Source: Alphaproteobacteria bacterium
Lineage (GTDB): Bacteria > Pseudomonadota > Alphaproteobacteria > Thalassobaculales > Thalassobaculaceae
Length of the DNA stretch: 64,000 nucleotides
Direction of reading: 5' to 3'
Assembly: GCA_024742275.1 (NCBI GenBank)
Contig: JANSYS010000018.1
Location: forward strand, 1-64,000
Shown here: piece by piece, positions 36,808 through 47,011 of the stretch
Layout: each line of letters opens with the position of its first letter
Position numbering within the stretch: position 1 is the stretch's first letter
The notes under the pieces: generated by a model
Seen by the model: only the letters and a program-made list of their open reading frames with translations
What the model was told of the DNA's origin: nothing
Databases searched by the model: none
Translations under genes and position numbers: made by a program

Positions 36808-39800
36808 ATGACCGCCGTCGACTGGTTGAAGGCTGCGGCGACCCGATCGCCCGACCGAACGGCATTTGTCGATCTCGACGGCGATGGGGTGAGCGTCCTC
36901 TCTCTTACCTGGGGAGAGGTCGACCGCGGCGCGCGGCTGGTCGCGGGGTTTTTGAGACAACGGGTTCAGCCGGGCGATCGGGTGGTTCTGGCCTTTGCCT
37001 CCGGCGTATCGTTCGCGCAAGCGTTGTTTGGCTGCTTCTATGCCGGAGTGATCGCGGTTCCGTGCGCGCCGCCGGTGCGCGCCCGGGCGGGAGGGCGGGC
37101 CCTCGGGGTTCTCACGGATTGCGGCGCGGCCGTTATTCTGACCGCGGCGGATATGTGTGAGGCCGTCGCGCGGACCGTCACCGAAATGGAGCGGGCGCCC
37201 GACTGCTTCGCTCTCGAGGCGGTGCTGACAGCTGAGATGGCGACCGTGGCGCCGCTTCACGCGGCGAAACCGGGCGACGTCGCGTTGTTGCAGTACACGT
37301 CGGGATCGACCAGCCGCCCGCGCGGCGTGGCGATCACCCACGCCAACATCGTCGCCAATCTAACCATGCTTATAGACTGGTCCGACGCCGGGCCAGATTC
37401 GAACTTCCTGTCCTGGTTGCCGTTGTTCCACGACATGGGGCTGGTCGTCGGCTATCTGATGCCGCTCGCGTCCGGCGGGACCAGCCATCTGATTACCCCG
37501 GCCGCCTTCGCCAAGAAACCGTCCGTGTGGCTTTCCGCGGCATCGCGGTTTCGCGCGACCCACAGCGCAGCGCCTAATTTTGCGTTCGATCTCTGCGCTC
37601 GTCAGGTCGCCGATACCGAAGTCGCGGAACTGGATTTGTCCTCGTTTCACTGGGTGCTCAATGCGGCGGAAACGATCCGCCGGACGACCAACGACGCGTT
37701 TCTGGCGCGCTACGAGCCCCTGGGTTTCAGACCGGGTGCGTTGGCGCACTACTACGGCCTTGCCGAGGCTACCGTCTGCGTGACCGGACACAGGCCGGGC
37801 CGAGGACCGGTCTACCTTGCCGTTTCAGGCGCCGCGCTGGAGCGGCGCCGCGTGGCCGATGTCGATCCGTCTGATCCAGACGCGCGCTGGATCGCGGGGG
37901 TCGGCTGGACCGATGACGACTCCCGGGTCGTGGTCGTGGATCCGGATACGGGGGGCGAGGTCGGCGACGACCGGATCGGTGAGATCTGGGCCAGCAGCCC
38001 GAGTATGGCCCGTGGATACTGGAACAACCCCGATGCCACCGCCGCCACCTTCGGTTGGCGCGTAGAGGGAGACGAGCGGCCTTACTTCCGAACGGGCGAC
38101 CTTGGATTTCGGCGGGGCAACGAACTCTACATCACCGGCCGGCTGAAGGAGTTGATCATCGTCGGCGGGCGCAACGTGTACCCGGTGGATATCGAGGCGA
38201 CCGTTCAGGACCTGGACCCGATGCTGGTCCGCGATCGGGGGGCGGCGTTTCCGGTGGAACGGGACGGGACCGAGGCCGTAGCCGTTGTGCAGGAACTTCG
38301 GCGGGAGGGCGATGTCGACGTCGACGCCCTGCTGCGCCGGGCGGTTCGCGCCGTCGCGGATGCCCATGAGGTCGACGTTGCGGCCGTGGTGCTGATCCGG
38401 CAAGGCACGCTGCCTTTGACCAGCAGCGGCAAAGTGCAGCGCGGCGAGGCGCATCGCCGCCTTACGGCCGGAGAATTGAAGGAGATCGCTGCCTACCGCC
38501 GCAGCGAACGTTCGGAGCCGGCGGATCATGCAGCATCGAAGGCTCCCGTGATGCCGGGGGCGGTTGTCGCTGCCGTCTGCGAGGAGATCGCCGACGTCCT
38601 TGAACTGCGGGTCGAGGACATCGATCCGACCGAGCCGCTGACGAATTTCGGCTTTGGCTCGCTGGTCGCCGCCCGTCTGGCCGAGAGGCTCGGTGAGCGG
38701 TTCGGTCTCGAAGTCGAGCCCACACAATTCTACGACACGCCGACCGTCGAAGCCGTTTCCGAGTGGATCATGGAGCACGGGGGCATCGAGCGGTCCCAAG
38801 CCCGACAATCGGTCGAACCGTCGGTAGCGGAGGATGACGCCATCGCGATCGTCGGCATGGCCTGTCGCATGCCCGGAGCGTCGGATCTCGAGGCGTTCTG
38901 GGAGATGCTGCTGGCCGGCGACGAGGGGATCGGCGATCCGCCGGCTGACCGACGTGAGTTGGTGGAACAACTGGCCGCGTCACCCGATGTTCCGGCCCGA
39001 GCCGGATATATCGACGGGTGCGGCGGGTTCGATCCGTCTTTTTTCAAGATGGGGAAGCGAGAAGCGGACCTGCTGGATCCGCAGCACCGTCTCCTGCTGG
39101 AGACGACATGGCATGCCCTGGAACATGCGGGGCAGCGACCGGAGGATCTGCGCGCTGCACCGGTCGGCGTCTTCGTCGGCATCAGTACGTCGGACTACGG
39201 TGAACTGCTCTCGGATCAGGACAGCGCGGCGGACGCGCACTTTCCCACCGGCAACGCCCATAACATGGCCGCTAACCGGCTCTCATATCTGTTCGACTGG
39301 CGGGGGCCGAGCTTCGGCGTGGACACCGCCTGCTCGTCGTCGCTTGTCGCCACCCATCTGGCAGTGCAGAGCCTTCGACGGGGCGAATGCTCGATGGCGG
39401 TCGTCGGCGGCGTGAATCTGATCCTCACGGCCCGGCTGACCCGCGCCTTCCATGCGGCCGGAATGCTTTCCGCCGATGGGAGATGCAAGACCTTCGACGC
39501 CGCTGCCGATGGCTATGTGCGCGGCGAGGGATGCGGCGTGGTCGTGCTCAAACCGATGGCGGCGGCGCGGCGCGACGGCGACCGGATCATCGCGGCGATT
39601 CGGGGGAGCGCGGTCAATCAGGATGGTCTGAGCAACGGTATCACCGCGCCCAACGGTCCGGCGCAGCAGGCCGTGATCCGCTCGGCTCTGGCCGATGCCG
39701 GTATTGAGGCCAGCGCGGTCGGCTATGTCGAGACCCATGGAACCGGCACCGATCTCGGCGACCCGATTGAAGTTGGCGCGCTTGCCGAGGTGCTGTCCGA

Positions 39801-42800
39801 GCCACGGAAACGGCCGGTTCCGGTGTTGGGCGCGCTCAAGAGTAATATCGGCCACCTGGAAGCGGCGGCCGGTATCGCTGGACTGATTAAAGCGGCTCTC
39901 GTCGTGTCGCGCGGTGAGATCCCGCCGAACCGGAACTTCAGCGCGCCGAACCCGAAGATCGTTCGAGCGCTCGACCGGTTGAAGCCGGTGGCTCAGCGTC
40001 GGCGTTGGGGAGGTGACGGTCACCGCCGGGTCGCCGGAGTCAGCAGTTTCGGGTTTGGCGGCGCCAACGCCCATCTGGTGCTCGCCGATATGGAGAACGA
40101 TCCGGTCGCGGCCGATAGGTGGCCTGCCGAACTCTTGTGCCTGAGTGCGGGATCCGAGAGCGGCTTGCGTGCTCTCGCTGAGGCGTGGCGGCAGGCTTTC
40201 GCCGCGAAGCCGGACGTACCGGTTGCGGCCTGGGCAGTGGCGGCTGCTCGCCATCGGGGCCAACTCCCCTGGCGTCTCGCGCTCGCCGGACGGACGGTCG
40301 CAGAGTTCGACGCCACGTTGACCGACTGGATTGCCGGTCGGGATGGCGCAGTGGCCGGCAGGTCGCCCAAGCGCGGTCCGGCGAGGGTCGGATTGGCGCT
40401 CGTGTCTTCAAAGCCGCGTCAGTTGTCCGACGCGGGAACGCGCTCGTCCGCAGGGGACGCAACAGAATTTCCGGAGGTTGCCGATACTCTGAGAGAGCTT
40501 GGTCTCGCCGAGCGCGGCGGCGCTGGGGCGGCGCTTCGCTTCGCCCGGGCTTTGGGCCTGGTGCGTCTGGTGCAGGCTTGGGGGCTGAAACCATCGGCCG
40601 TTGCCGGCGTCGGGCCGGCGGCCTGGGCGGTGGCGGCGGCATCCGGCTTGGTGACGCCGCACGAAGCCATGCGGGCCGTGGTTGACGGCGACGGCGCTCC
40701 GCCGACCGGCCTGGGCACAGCCGGAATAGCGGTTGTCGCTGACGGGGGTGATCCAGCGGCGGCTCTGGTTCGGAGCGGGTGCGATCACATTGTCGAGCTG
40801 AACGAGTCGGCTGATGCCGCGTCCATCCTGACCGCAATCGGCAGGGCCTGGGTGTCCGGCTCGGGCATCGACCCGGCGCGCGGTGTTGAAGGGCGCCCGC
40901 AGGCCGCGGTGGACCTGCCGCTGATGCGTTTCGACAGACAGCTTTGCTGGTATGATGCGCCCGCCGACCAGACGGGCTGGCTGCGGTCCGCCTTGGGGGC
41001 GTTGGGCGCGGCTCAAGCGCCGATAGCCACGCTCGGACCGGCTCTGCGGCGGCTGACCGCGCTGGGCGAGGTGCGCCACGCGATCGCAACGCCGCCGCCG
41101 CCGCCTGCTGCGTCCGATATTCGAGCCGCGTTGACTGATCTGATCGCCGAGTTGCTCGGCCGGACTTCTGAGGAAATCGACGTCCATGAACGATTCGTCG
41201 AGATGGGGGCCGATTCGATCGTGCTCACGAGGGCGTTGCGGCGCTTCGAGGAGCGCTTCGGGGTTAAGCTGACCGTTCGGCAACTGTTCGAGACGACACC
41301 CGATATCGCCAGCCTGGCCGATCATCTTGCCGATGGCTCCGGAATCGGTCTGAAAGGAACAGGGGCCGATCCGTCGTCGGCAGCGGACGCGGAGCGGGCG
41401 GCGACCGGGGCTCCGCCGTCGGACGATCTGCGCGCCTTGCTGAGGCGCACCGACGAGACCATGCGGGCCTTGATCGCCCAGCAGGAGGAACTCCGTCGGC
41501 GGATCGAGGGCGGGCCGATGCCCGTGGCGAAACCGGTTGGCGCCGCGGCGCCGACCGCGAGCGCGTTGCCGCTGTGGCGGCCGGCGAAGGACCCGGTGGC
41601 GACCGAGGAACGGAATCGTGCGCTCGATCGCCTCGTCCCCCGCTACACGAAGATGACGGCCGGCTCCAAGCGGCTCGCTGCGGCGTTCCGCCTGCGGCTC
41701 TCGGACAATCGGGCCTCGGCCGGGTTCCGGTTCTCGACCAAGGAGATGGTGTATCCGCTTGTCGGCGAGCGAGCGAAGGGTGCGTATCTGTGGGACGTCG
41801 ACGGTAACCGCTATGTCGATATCTCGATGGGTTTCGGCGCCTATCTGTTCGGCCATGCGCCGGATTTCGTCGAGGCCGCGCTCCGCGAGGAGATCGACCG
41901 GGGGTTTGCTTTGGGTCCCCAGGCTCGGCTTGCGGGGGAAGTCGCGGATCTGGTGTGCGAACTGACCGGCTCCGAGCGCGTCGCCTTCGCCACGACCGGC
42001 ACCGAAGCGGTGATGACGGCACTGCGCCTTGCGCGGACCGTGACCGGAAGGCGCCGGATCGCGGTCTTCGAAGGCGCCTATCACGGTCATTTCGACGGTG
42101 TTCTGGCCGCGGCAGGGACCGACGGAGCGGTCCCCATGGCGCCCGGCGTGACAGAGTCCATGGTCGCCGATGTTCTGGTTCTGCCCTACGGCGACGATGC
42201 GGCGCTGGATGTGCTTCGTGATCAGGGAAGCGATCTTGCGGCAATCCTTGTCGAACCGGTGCAGAGCCGACGTCCCGGCCTTCAGCCCGCGCAGTTCTTG
42301 AAAGAATTGCGCGTGATCGCCGATGCCGCCGGCGCGGTCCTGATCTTCGATGAGATGATCACCGGGTTCCGGATCGGATCCGGCGGGGCGCAGGCTCATT
42401 TCGGCGTCCGAGCCGATCTCGCGACCTATGGCAAGATCTTGGGGGGCGGTCTGCCGATCGGCGCGATTGCCGGCGCGGCGCCACTCCTCGACGCGTTGGA
42501 TGGCGGCCCGTGGCGCTACGGTGACGATTCCTTTCCTGCCGCCGAAACGACCTTCTTCGCGGGCACGTACAACAAGCATCCGCTGGTAATGGCATCGGCG
42601 CGCGCCATGCTCCGAAGGATTGCCGACCTTGGAGACGGGCTCTACGCCGATCTCAACAACCGCTCCGCCGCGCTTGCGGAACGCCTGGAACGGGTGTTCG
42701 TCGATGCCGCGGCTGATCTTCGGATCGCCCGGTTCGGATCGCTCTTCCGGTTCAGCCACGGGGACAATGCCGACGCGTTCCTCTACGCCCTGCGGTCGCG

Positions 42801-45800
42801 TGGGGTGTTTGTGTGGGAAGGTCGGAACTGCTTCCTCTCGACGGCGCACGGCGATGCCGAGGTCGATGCCGTCGTCGATGCCGTGGCGGGCGCCCTGGAC
42901 GATGCCCGCGGCGGTCCGCAACGCCCGCATCCGCTTGAAGCTGCCCGGCCGTCGCCGGACGTCTTCCCGCTGAGCCGGGCGCAACGCCAGCTTTGCCTGC
43001 TTGGACAGCTTCGCCCAGAGGCTGGCCGCGCCTATCACGAGACGGTCGCGCTCGAGGTTCCGAGCGGACTGGATGCGGAGGCGTTGCGGGTTGCGATGAT
43101 AGCCGTGACGGAGCGGCATGCGGCGCTGCGCACCGTCCTCGATGTCGACGCGGGCGAACAGCGTGTTCTGCCGCTCGCGGTGACGGCCCCAAGCCTGAGC
43201 ATCCACCGACTTCGCCCCGGCGAGGACGAGCGGACGGCGATGATCGACGCTGCCGCTGCACCGTTTTCACCCGAGTCGCCGCCGGTGCGATTGCGGGCGA
43301 TCATGCGTCCCGACGGGTCGGCCCTGCTGCTTCTCGTTGCCCATCACGCCGTTGCCGACGGCTTGTCCCTCGGCATCGTGCTGTCGGATCTCGGAAAGGC
43401 GTATTCGGCACTCCGTGCCGGGTTGCCGGCGACTCTTCCCTCCGGCACCGGCTTCGCGTCCTTTTTGACCCGTCAGGCCGAGCGCGGCGATCTGCGGCGT
43501 CGGAACCTGGACGCCTGGACGCGGGCCTTGGGCACGCCGCCCATCCTTGACCTGCCGATCGATCGACCGCGTCCGGCCGACGCCAGCCATACGGGCGCTG
43601 CTGTCGGCGCGGATCTGCCGGCACCGTTGAACGGGGCGGTGGCGGTCGCCGCCCGTAGGCTCTCTGTGACGCCGGTGATGCTCTATTTCGGCGCCTACCT
43701 GTTGCTCCTGCATCGCTTGAGCGGACAGGGCGTGCTGGTCGCCGGGTTGCCAAGCGACTGCCGTATTGCCGAGGAGGATGCCTCGGTGGTGGGGGACTGC
43801 GCGCAGATGCTGCCGATCCTAAGCCGCCTTGCACCTCAGGACACGGTGGCCGGCTTCCTCACGGCGCTGCGCGGCACTATGCTCGATGCCTATGAGCGGC
43901 AGGATTTCGATTTCGCTGAGTTGCTCGACGTTCTCGATCTGCCATCCGACCGCTCGCGGACGCCCCTGATTTCCGCCGCCTTCAACCTTGATCAGACCGA
44001 CGCAGTTCCGGATGGGTTCGGCGCAGGGACACGCGTGCTACAGCCGCCGGTTAGCGCTGTGAAGTTCGAACTCTGGCTCAACATGACGCGGGTCGGCGAG
44101 CGGTTGAGCGCACGGCTGGAGTACGCGAGCGACCTGTTCGAGGAAGCGACGATCGACCGATGGCTTGGTCTCTACACCAACGTACTGGCGGCGATCACAG
44201 AGGACGCCGACCGCCGGGTTGCGGATCTGCCAGGTTGGCAACGCCCGCGGTCGTCCGAGTGCGTGACGGTAGCGGCGGATACGGTGCCCGCTTGGATCGC
44301 GTCTACGGCGGCCATGGCCGGCGACCGGGAGGCGATCGCCGCACCGGATGGAACGCTGTCCTACGCCGGCTTGGTTCGCCGCATGGACGGTATCGCCGGT
44401 GCTCTGGTTGCGCGGGGCGTCAGCACCGAGACACCGGTCGGGGTTTGCATGGAGCCTGGCCTCGCAATGGTGTCGGCATTGCTCGGCGTACTGAGGGCGG
44501 GCGGATGCTATGTCCCGCTGGAGCCGACCCAGCCGCAATCCCGGTTGGCGTCAATGGCAGCGTCGGCGCGGTGCGCTCTGGTGGTTACCGACGAGGCAAC
44601 GGCGGATCTCGCGTCGGGTCTCGGCGTGCCGGCGGTGTCGATTTCGGCACTCGACAGTGGAGGCGCCGTCAGCGTGTCGAAAGCGCCACACCCGGATCAG
44701 TTGGCGTATGTGATGCATACCTCGGGCTCGACCGGTGCCCCGAAATCCGTGGGTATCCCCCATCGTGCCCTGACCAATCTCCTTGCCTCGATGGCGTCGG
44801 CGCCGGGCCTTGAAGAAACCGATCGATTTGTTTCCGTCACGCCCCTGGGTTTCGACATCGCCGCCCTGGAACTTTTTCTCCCCCTCGTGACCGGCGCCCA
44901 CCTGCGCATCCTACCGAGCGACGCGCGGCGCGATCCTGAAGCCATCGGCGCCGCGATCGCGGAGACCGGAGCCACGGCAATGCAAGCGACTCCGGCAACC
45001 TGGCGCCTGCTCACGGACAGCGGCTGGCGGTCGCCGGCCGGGTTCAAGGTGCTTTGCGGCGGGGAAGCGCTGCCCGCGACCCTGGCGGAGCGTTTGATCG
45101 GCAGCGGCGCGGCGCTTTGGAACCTGTACGGACCGACCGAGACGACGATTTGGTCGATGCGCGCCGCGATCGCGACGCCGGCGTCGATCACGTTGGGCGA
45201 GCCGGTTGCGGGAACCGAAATATATGTCGTCGATGGTAACGTCGACCTGGTGCCGGACGGCGCCGTCGGAGAAATCGCGATCGGCGGCGTAGGGCTTGCG
45301 CGGGGCTATGGCGGACAACCCGGTCTCACAGCGGACCGTTTCCGACCGGACCCTTATTCCGGCGTCGCTGGCGCGCGGCTTTACCTGACTGGCGATCTTG
45401 CGCGGACGGCTCCGGATGGCGGACTGACCTATCTTGGACGGGGCGATTATCAGACCAAGATCCGCGGTCATCGGGTCGAGATCGGGGAAATTGAGGCCGC
45501 ATTGGAGCAGCTCCAGTCGGTCGACGCGGCGGCCGTCCTGATCCAAACCGGCCCGGATGGCGGCGCCGAACCGGTCGGTTTCATCGTCCCCACAGGCGGC
45601 ACGACGCCGTCGGTCGAAGACCTGCGCGCCGGATTGAGCCTGTCGTTGCCGCAGTACATGGTGCCGACGCGATTTCATCTGGTCGACGCATTGCCCTTAA
45701 ATGCCAACGGCAAGATCGACCGGAAGGCTTTGCCATCCTTGATCGGTCGTTCCGCGGCATCGGAGATTCCGTACGCGCCGCCGGCAGACGGTACCGAAAG

Positions 45801-46125
45801 CGTTGTCGCGGACGTGTGGAGCGAGGTGCTCGGTCTGGCGCGCGTCGGTGCCGATAGCGGATTTTTCGAGCTGGGGGGTACGTCGCTTGCGCTGGCGCGG
45901 GTTCATGACACGCTGCAACGGCGGCTCGGGCGGCGTTTTCCTTTGGCTTTGTGCGTGAGTCGACCGACGGTGCGGGCGCTGGCCGCCGCACTCGACGGAG
46001 AGGACCGACCGGCACATCGGACGGTGGCTGCCGTGGCCGCCGCAGAAGATCGGGCGCGGCGTCGGCGCGCGACCCTGGAAACCTTGAGACGCCCGTCGGA
46101 CGGGCCGAAAGAAGCGGAGGGCTAG
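36808..46125 (+). CDS. Starter megasynthase FAAL-ACP-KS-(inactive AT)-ACP-aminotransferase-C-A(Gly)-T
   Basis: This protein has 3105 residues. Fatty acyl-AMP ligase (1-567): LQYTSGSTSRPRG, WLPLFHDMGLV. ACP1: Ser618 in GFGSL, with Gly replacing the usual Asp. KS (677-1095): Cys842, His977, His1016. A shrunken AT remnant (about 1095-1388) has GVGPAAW at 1267-1273 where GHSxGE should be. ACP2: Ser1470. Class III aminotransferase (about 1598-2027): PLP Lys1876 in YGKILGGG. C: HHAVADG at 2179-2185. A: code D-I-L-Q-L-G-L-I-W-K, which I recall as glycine. T: Ser3026. This is the iturin A/mycosubtilin starter order: fatty acid activation, one malonate extension, beta-transamination, then the first amino acid. 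ATG 36808 follows GGAG and starts the FAAL fold; GTG 36772 would add 12 residues. Confidence 0.93.
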   Translation: MTAVDWLKAAATRSPDRTAFVDLDGDGVSVLSLTWGEVDRGARLVAGFLRQRVQPGDRVVLAFASGVSFAQALFGCFYAGVIAVPCAPPVRARAGGRALGVLTDCGAAVILTAADMCEAVARTVTEMERAPDCFALEAVLTAEMATVAPLHAAKPGDVALLQYTSGSTSRPRGVAITHANIVANLTMLIDWSDAGPDSNFLSWLPLFHDMGLVVGYLMPLASGGTSHLITPAAFAKKPSVWLSAASRFRATHSAAPNFAFDLCARQVADTEVAELDLSSFHWVLNAAETIRRTTNDAFLARYEPLGFRPGALAHYYGLAEATVCVTGHRPGRGPVYLAVSGAALERRRVADVDPSDPDARWIAGVGWTDDDSRVVVVDPDTGGEVGDDRIGEIWASSPSMARGYWNNPDATAATFGWRVEGDERPYFRTGDLGFRRGNELYITGRLKELIIVGGRNVYPVDIEATVQDLDPMLVRDRGAAFPVERDGTEAVAVVQELRREGDVDVDALLRRAVRAVADAHEVDVAAVVLIRQGTLPLTSSGKVQRGEAHRRLTAGELKEIAAYRRSERSEPADHAASKAPVMPGAVVAAVCEEIADVLELRVEDIDPTEPLTNFGFGSLVAARLAERLGERFGLEVEPTQFYDTPTVEAVSEWIMEHGGIERSQARQSVEPSVAEDDAIAIVGMACRMPGASDLEAFWEMLLAGDEGIGDPPADRRELVEQLAASPDVPARAGYIDGCGGFDPSFFKMGKREADLLDPQHRLLLETTWHALEHAGQRPEDLRAAPVGVFVGISTSDYGELLSDQDSAADAHFPTGNAHNMAANRLSYLFDWRGPSFGVDTACSSSLVATHLAVQSLRRGECSMAVVGGVNLILTARLTRAFHAAGMLSADGRCKTFDAAADGYVRGEGCGVVVLKPMAAARRDGDRIIAAIRGSAVNQDGLSNGITAPNGPAQQAVIRSALADAGIEASAVGYVETHGTGTDLGDPIEVGALAEVLSEPRKRPVPVLGALKSNIGHLEAAAGIAGLIKAALVVSRGEIPPNRNFSAPNPKIVRALDRLKPVAQRRRWGGDGHRRVAGVSSFGFGGANAHLVLADMENDPVAADRWPAELLCLSAGSESGLRALAEAWRQAFAAKPDVPVAAWAVAAARHRGQLPWRLALAGRTVAEFDATLTDWIAGRDGAVAGRSPKRGPARVGLALVSSKPRQLSDAGTRSSAGDATEFPEVADTLRELGLAERGGAGAALRFARALGLVRLVQAWGLKPSAVAGVGPAAWAVAAASGLVTPHEAMRAVVDGDGAPPTGLGTAGIAVVADGGDPAAALVRSGCDHIVELNESADAASILTAIGRAWVSGSGIDPARGVEGRPQAAVDLPLMRFDRQLCWYDAPADQTGWLRSALGALGAAQAPIATLGPALRRLTALGEVRHAIATPPPPPAASDIRAALTDLIAELLGRTSEEIDVHERFVEMGADSIVLTRALRRFEERFGVKLTVRQLFETTPDIASLADHLADGSGIGLKGTGADPSSAADAERAATGAPPSDDLRALLRRTDETMRALIAQQEELRRRIEGGPMPVAKPVGAAAPTASALPLWRPAKDPVATEERNRALDRLVPRYTKMTAGSKRLAAAFRLRLSDNRASAGFRFSTKEMVYPLVGERAKGAYLWDVDGNRYVDISMGFGAYLFGHAPDFVEAALREEIDRGFALGPQARLAGEVADLVCELTGSERVAFATTGTEAVMTALRLARTVTGRRRIAVFEGAYHGHFDGVLAAAGTDGAVPMAPGVTESMVADVLVLPYGDDAALDVLRDQGSDLAAILVEPVQSRRPGLQPAQFLKELRVIADAAGAVLIFDEMITGFRIGSGGAQAHFGVRADLATYGKILGGGLPIGAIAGAAPLLDALDGGPWRYGDDSFPAAETTFFAGTYNKHPLVMASARAMLRRIADLGDGLYADLNNRSAALAERLERVFVDAAADLRIARFGSLFRFSHGDNADAFLYALRSRGVFVWEGRNCFLSTAHGDAEVDAVVDAVAGALDDARGGPQRPHPLEAARPSPDVFPLSRAQRQLCLLGQLRPEAGRAYHETVALEVPSGLDAEALRVAMIAVTERHAALRTVLDVDAGEQRVLPLAVTAPSLSIHRLRPGEDERTAMIDAAAAPFSPESPPVRLRAIMRPDGSALLLLVAHHAVADGLSLGIVLSDLGKAYSALRAGLPATLPSGTGFASFLTRQAERGDLRRRNLDAWTRALGTPPILDLPIDRPRPADASHTGAAVGADLPAPLNGAVAVAARRLSVTPVMLYFGAYLLLLHRLSGQGVLVAGLPSDCRIAEEDASVVGDCAQMLPILSRLAPQDTVAGFLTALRGTMLDAYERQDFDFAELLDVLDLPSDRSRTPLISAAFNLDQTDAVPDGFGAGTRVLQPPVSAVKFELWLNMTRVGERLSARLEYASDLFEEATIDRWLGLYTNVLAAITEDADRRVADLPGWQRPRSSECVTVAADTVPAWIASTAAMAGDREAIAAPDGTLSYAGLVRRMDGIAGALVARGVSTETPVGVCMEPGLAMVSALLGVLRAGGCYVPLEPTQPQSRLASMAASARCALVVTDEATADLASGLGVPAVSISALDSGGAVSVSKAPHPDQLAYVMHTSGSTGAPKSVGIPHRALTNLLASMASAPGLEETDRFVSVTPLGFDIAALELFLPLVTGAHLRILPSDARRDPEAIGAAIAETGATAMQATPATWRLLTDSGWRSPAGFKVLCGGEALPATLAERLIGSGAALWNLYGPTETTIWSMRAAIATPASITLGEPVAGTEIYVVDGNVDLVPDGAVGEIAIGGVGLARGYGGQPGLTADRFRPDPYSGVAGARLYLTGDLARTAPDGGLTYLGRGDYQTKIRGHRVEIGEIEAALEQLQSVDAAAVLIQTGPDGGAEPVGFIVPTGGTTPSVEDLRAGLSLSLPQYMVPTRFHLVDALPLNANGKIDRKALPSLIGRSAASEIPYAPPADGTESVVADVWSEVLGLARVGADSGFFELGGTSLALARVHDTLQRRLGRRFPLALCVSRPTVRALAAALDGEDRPAHRTVAAVAAAEDRARRRRATLETLRRPSDGPKEAEG

Positions 46126-46131
46126 GCGGTC

Positions 46132-46983
46132 ATGGCAACGATCGATGCGGAGACTGGGTCGGGAACCGAGCCGTTGGCAATCGAGGAGCGCACGACGCTG
46201 CCGACTGCCGAAGAGTTCCGCCGGGAGTACGTGGCGCGCAGCCGTCCGTTGGTGATCCGTGGCGGAATACGGGATTGGCCGGCGTTCCGTGACTGGACGC
46301 CGGAGTTCCTGGCCGGAAAGGTCGGCGAGAACGAGGTCAACGTGCAGCAGTCGCCGACCGGAATCTTCGGGCTGGATCCTGAGAAGGGCGGGCCGCGCTA
46401 CCAGGAGATTTCGACCACGCTGGGCGAATATGTGTGGACGATGATGGACGCGGAGGATGATGGCATCCGGTACTATGTGCAGCGCGTGAACATTCCGGAT
46501 CGCCTGCCTGAACTGATGGAGGACTTCGCGGTTCCCGACTATGTCGACGCGTCGAAGGTCTATCTGATCAATCTGTGGCTTGGGCCGGCGGGCAACGTGA
46601 CCACGTTGCACTACGACACCCCGAACAACTTTCTCGCCCAGGTGCGTGGCCGAAAGCGGCTCAAGATGTTCTCACCATGGCAGGCACGCAGGCTCTATCC
46701 GTGCCGCAGCAAGGCCTACAACATGAGCCAGGTGAACATCGAAGCGCCGGACCTGGACCGGTTCCCGCGCTTCAAGGACGTGACCATGCACGAGGTCGAG
46801 ATCGAGGAGGGTGATCTCCTGTTCATTCCGACCTACTGGTGGCATCAGGTTTACAGTCTAACCGCGGGTATCAGCGTCAATATCTGGTGGATTCCCTTGT
46901 GGCGCCAGTTGATTGGTCCGCAGCTTTGGGACAACGTGCCGGACATCGCCCGCGAGTTGATGAACCGTGCCGGACCGCGTTAG
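46132..46983 (+). CDS. JmjC/cupin-8 type Fe(II)/2-oxoglutarate-dependent oxygenase
   Basis: This 283-residue protein is of the JmjC-like cupin-8 family. Iron ligands are visible as His160-x-Asp162 (LHYDTPNN) and His238 (PTYWWHQVYS), with Lys in the FLAQVRGRKRLKMF strand that usually binds 2-oxoglutarate. The N-terminus (RPLVIRGGIRDWPAF) is the usual family entry. It starts six bases after the megasynthase stop, so it is co-transcribed and probably a tailoring hydroxylase acting on the lipid tail or an amino acid. Substrate cannot be told. It is the third structurally unrelated 2-oxoglutarate oxygenase in the cluster. Confidence 0.9.
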   Translation: MATIDAETGSGTEPLAIEERTTLPTAEEFRREYVARSRPLVIRGGIRDWPAFRDWTPEFLAGKVGENEVNVQQSPTGIFGLDPEKGGPRYQEISTTLGEYVWTMMDAEDDGIRYYVQRVNIPDRLPELMEDFAVPDYVDASKVYLINLWLGPAGNVTTLHYDTPNNFLAQVRGRKRLKMFSPWQARRLYPCRSKAYNMSQVNIEAPDLDRFPRFKDVTMHEVEIEEGDLLFIPTYWWHQVYSLTAGISVNIWWIPLWRQLIGPQLWDNVPDIARELMNRAGPR

Positions 46984-47011
46984 ATGCCGGCTGGCGATTA
47001 GGTAGGTGAAC

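Noticed and set aside
40408-43206. Open frame of 932 codons on the reverse strand
   Set aside because: It lies wholly opposite the well-supported starter megasynthase; its translation is Arg/Gly-rich low-complexity with no family motif, typical of high-GC antisense frames.
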